From contig JAYULL010000030.1 in assembly GCA_043763625.1 (NCBI GenBank), forward strand, positions 1 through 64,000: a stretch of DNA of 64,000 nt, written 5' to 3'. Of this stretch, positions 63,854 through 64,000 are shown in pieces. The position numbers and the translations under genes were made by a program. The stretch comes from Rubrolithibacter sp043763625 (GTDB lineage Bacteria > Bacteroidota > Bacteroidia > Sphingobacteriales > Sphingobacteriaceae). The notes under the pieces are model-generated. The model was not told the origin of the DNA. It ran no database searches and was given only the letters and a program-made list of their open reading frames with translations. Every line of letters begins with the position of its first letter. The stretch's first letter is position 1.

Positions 63854-64000
63854 TCATCTGCCCGCAGGTGGTGGCGGCATCAAAAAAACTTTCGGCTGTG
63901 GATTTAAAGGTTCTAATTTCTTATTGGCCAGGCCCAAATGATTTGCCGAAATAAATGTAGATCGAAATATAATATAAGTGAGCGGCATTGCCGGGATTGG
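63854..64000 (-). CDS. second arylsulfotransferase-family gene (C-terminal part only)
   Basis: The last 48 codons of a gene that begins beyond the window. Encoded PLTYIIFRSTFISANH and NPQPKVFLMPPP align with the C-terminus of the gene at 62201-63790 (IPFAYWGFRSTFIPANH and PQPKPFFLPPP). It is a tandem paralogue whose stop lies 63 bases from the start of the downstream copy, so they are probably co-transcribed. Confidence 0.85.
   Translation of the reverse strand, partial: PIPAMPLTYIIFRSTFISANHLGLANKKLEPLNPQPKVFLMPPPPAGR

Overview
The window is a stretch of a Bacteroidota chromosome. Supporting signs are a type B T9SS sorting domain (PKD protein at 17388-20111), lipoprotein signals followed by CKKD- or CRKE-type starts, scattered TAnnTTTG -7 boxes, absence of strong Shine-Dalgarno sequences, an Arm_DNA-bind_5-type integrase remnant, and a rich set of glycan-active enzymes. 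Nothing allows a confident call below phylum; a Sphingobacteriia/Chitinophagia-like soil or freshwater bacterium would fit.

Left arm (1-13301): a Rieske oxygenase overlaps an unusual FAD/NAD reductase that carries a BFD-type iron-sulfur domain, followed by a PfkB-family sugar kinase. A GH31 glycosidase and a beta-helix lipoprotein sit between that kinase and a decayed second copy of it, then a NagB-like isomerase/deaminase and a 1180-residue secreted multidomain glycosidase.

Accessory patch (13302-17387): an MntA-HEPN toxin-antitoxin module with an intact antitoxin and a dead toxin is bracketed by a 118-bp duplication of the 3' end of the upstream glycosidase gene. Next come an antitoxin with a truncated PIN toxin, then a compositionally different block (a UDG-superfamily protein, a DUF488 protein and an unknown), ending in a large imperfect hairpin.

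Central housekeeping and catabolic genes (17388-24591) include a T9SS-sorted PKD protein, an SDR dehydrogenase, a DUF4038/GH140-type hydrolase, TatD and type I asparaginase. tRNA-Ser(GGA) follows. Its 3' end is duplicated 4 kb downstream, so 24712-28769 is a small tRNA-integrated island carrying a two-gene RloA/RloB (AbiL-like) defence pair, an unrecognised 234-residue gene with a 14-bp palindromic operator, integrase and WYL-regulator remnants, and iterated GGTGCCCT motifs at both ends.

Exopolysaccharide locus (29333-57569): a Wzx/Wzy-type cluster mostly on the minus strand (ManC, initiating phosphoglycosyltransferase, acyltransferase, epimerase, four GT4 transferases, pyruvyltransferase, flippase, Wzc, Wza, Wzy-like protein, GT56 transferase, aminotransferase, FemAB-like and GNAT acyltransferases), closed by forward ManA. 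In its middle lie three forward paralogous clan-A glycosidases. Two are lipoproteins built of a catalytically dead copy followed by an intact copy of the same barrel; this is the most interesting system I found.

Right end (57570-64000): a HicB-like regulator beside a broken gene, an MFS transporter with a one-base frameshift, a formylglycine-type sulfatase, and two tandem arylsulfotransferase-like genes, the last running off the window.
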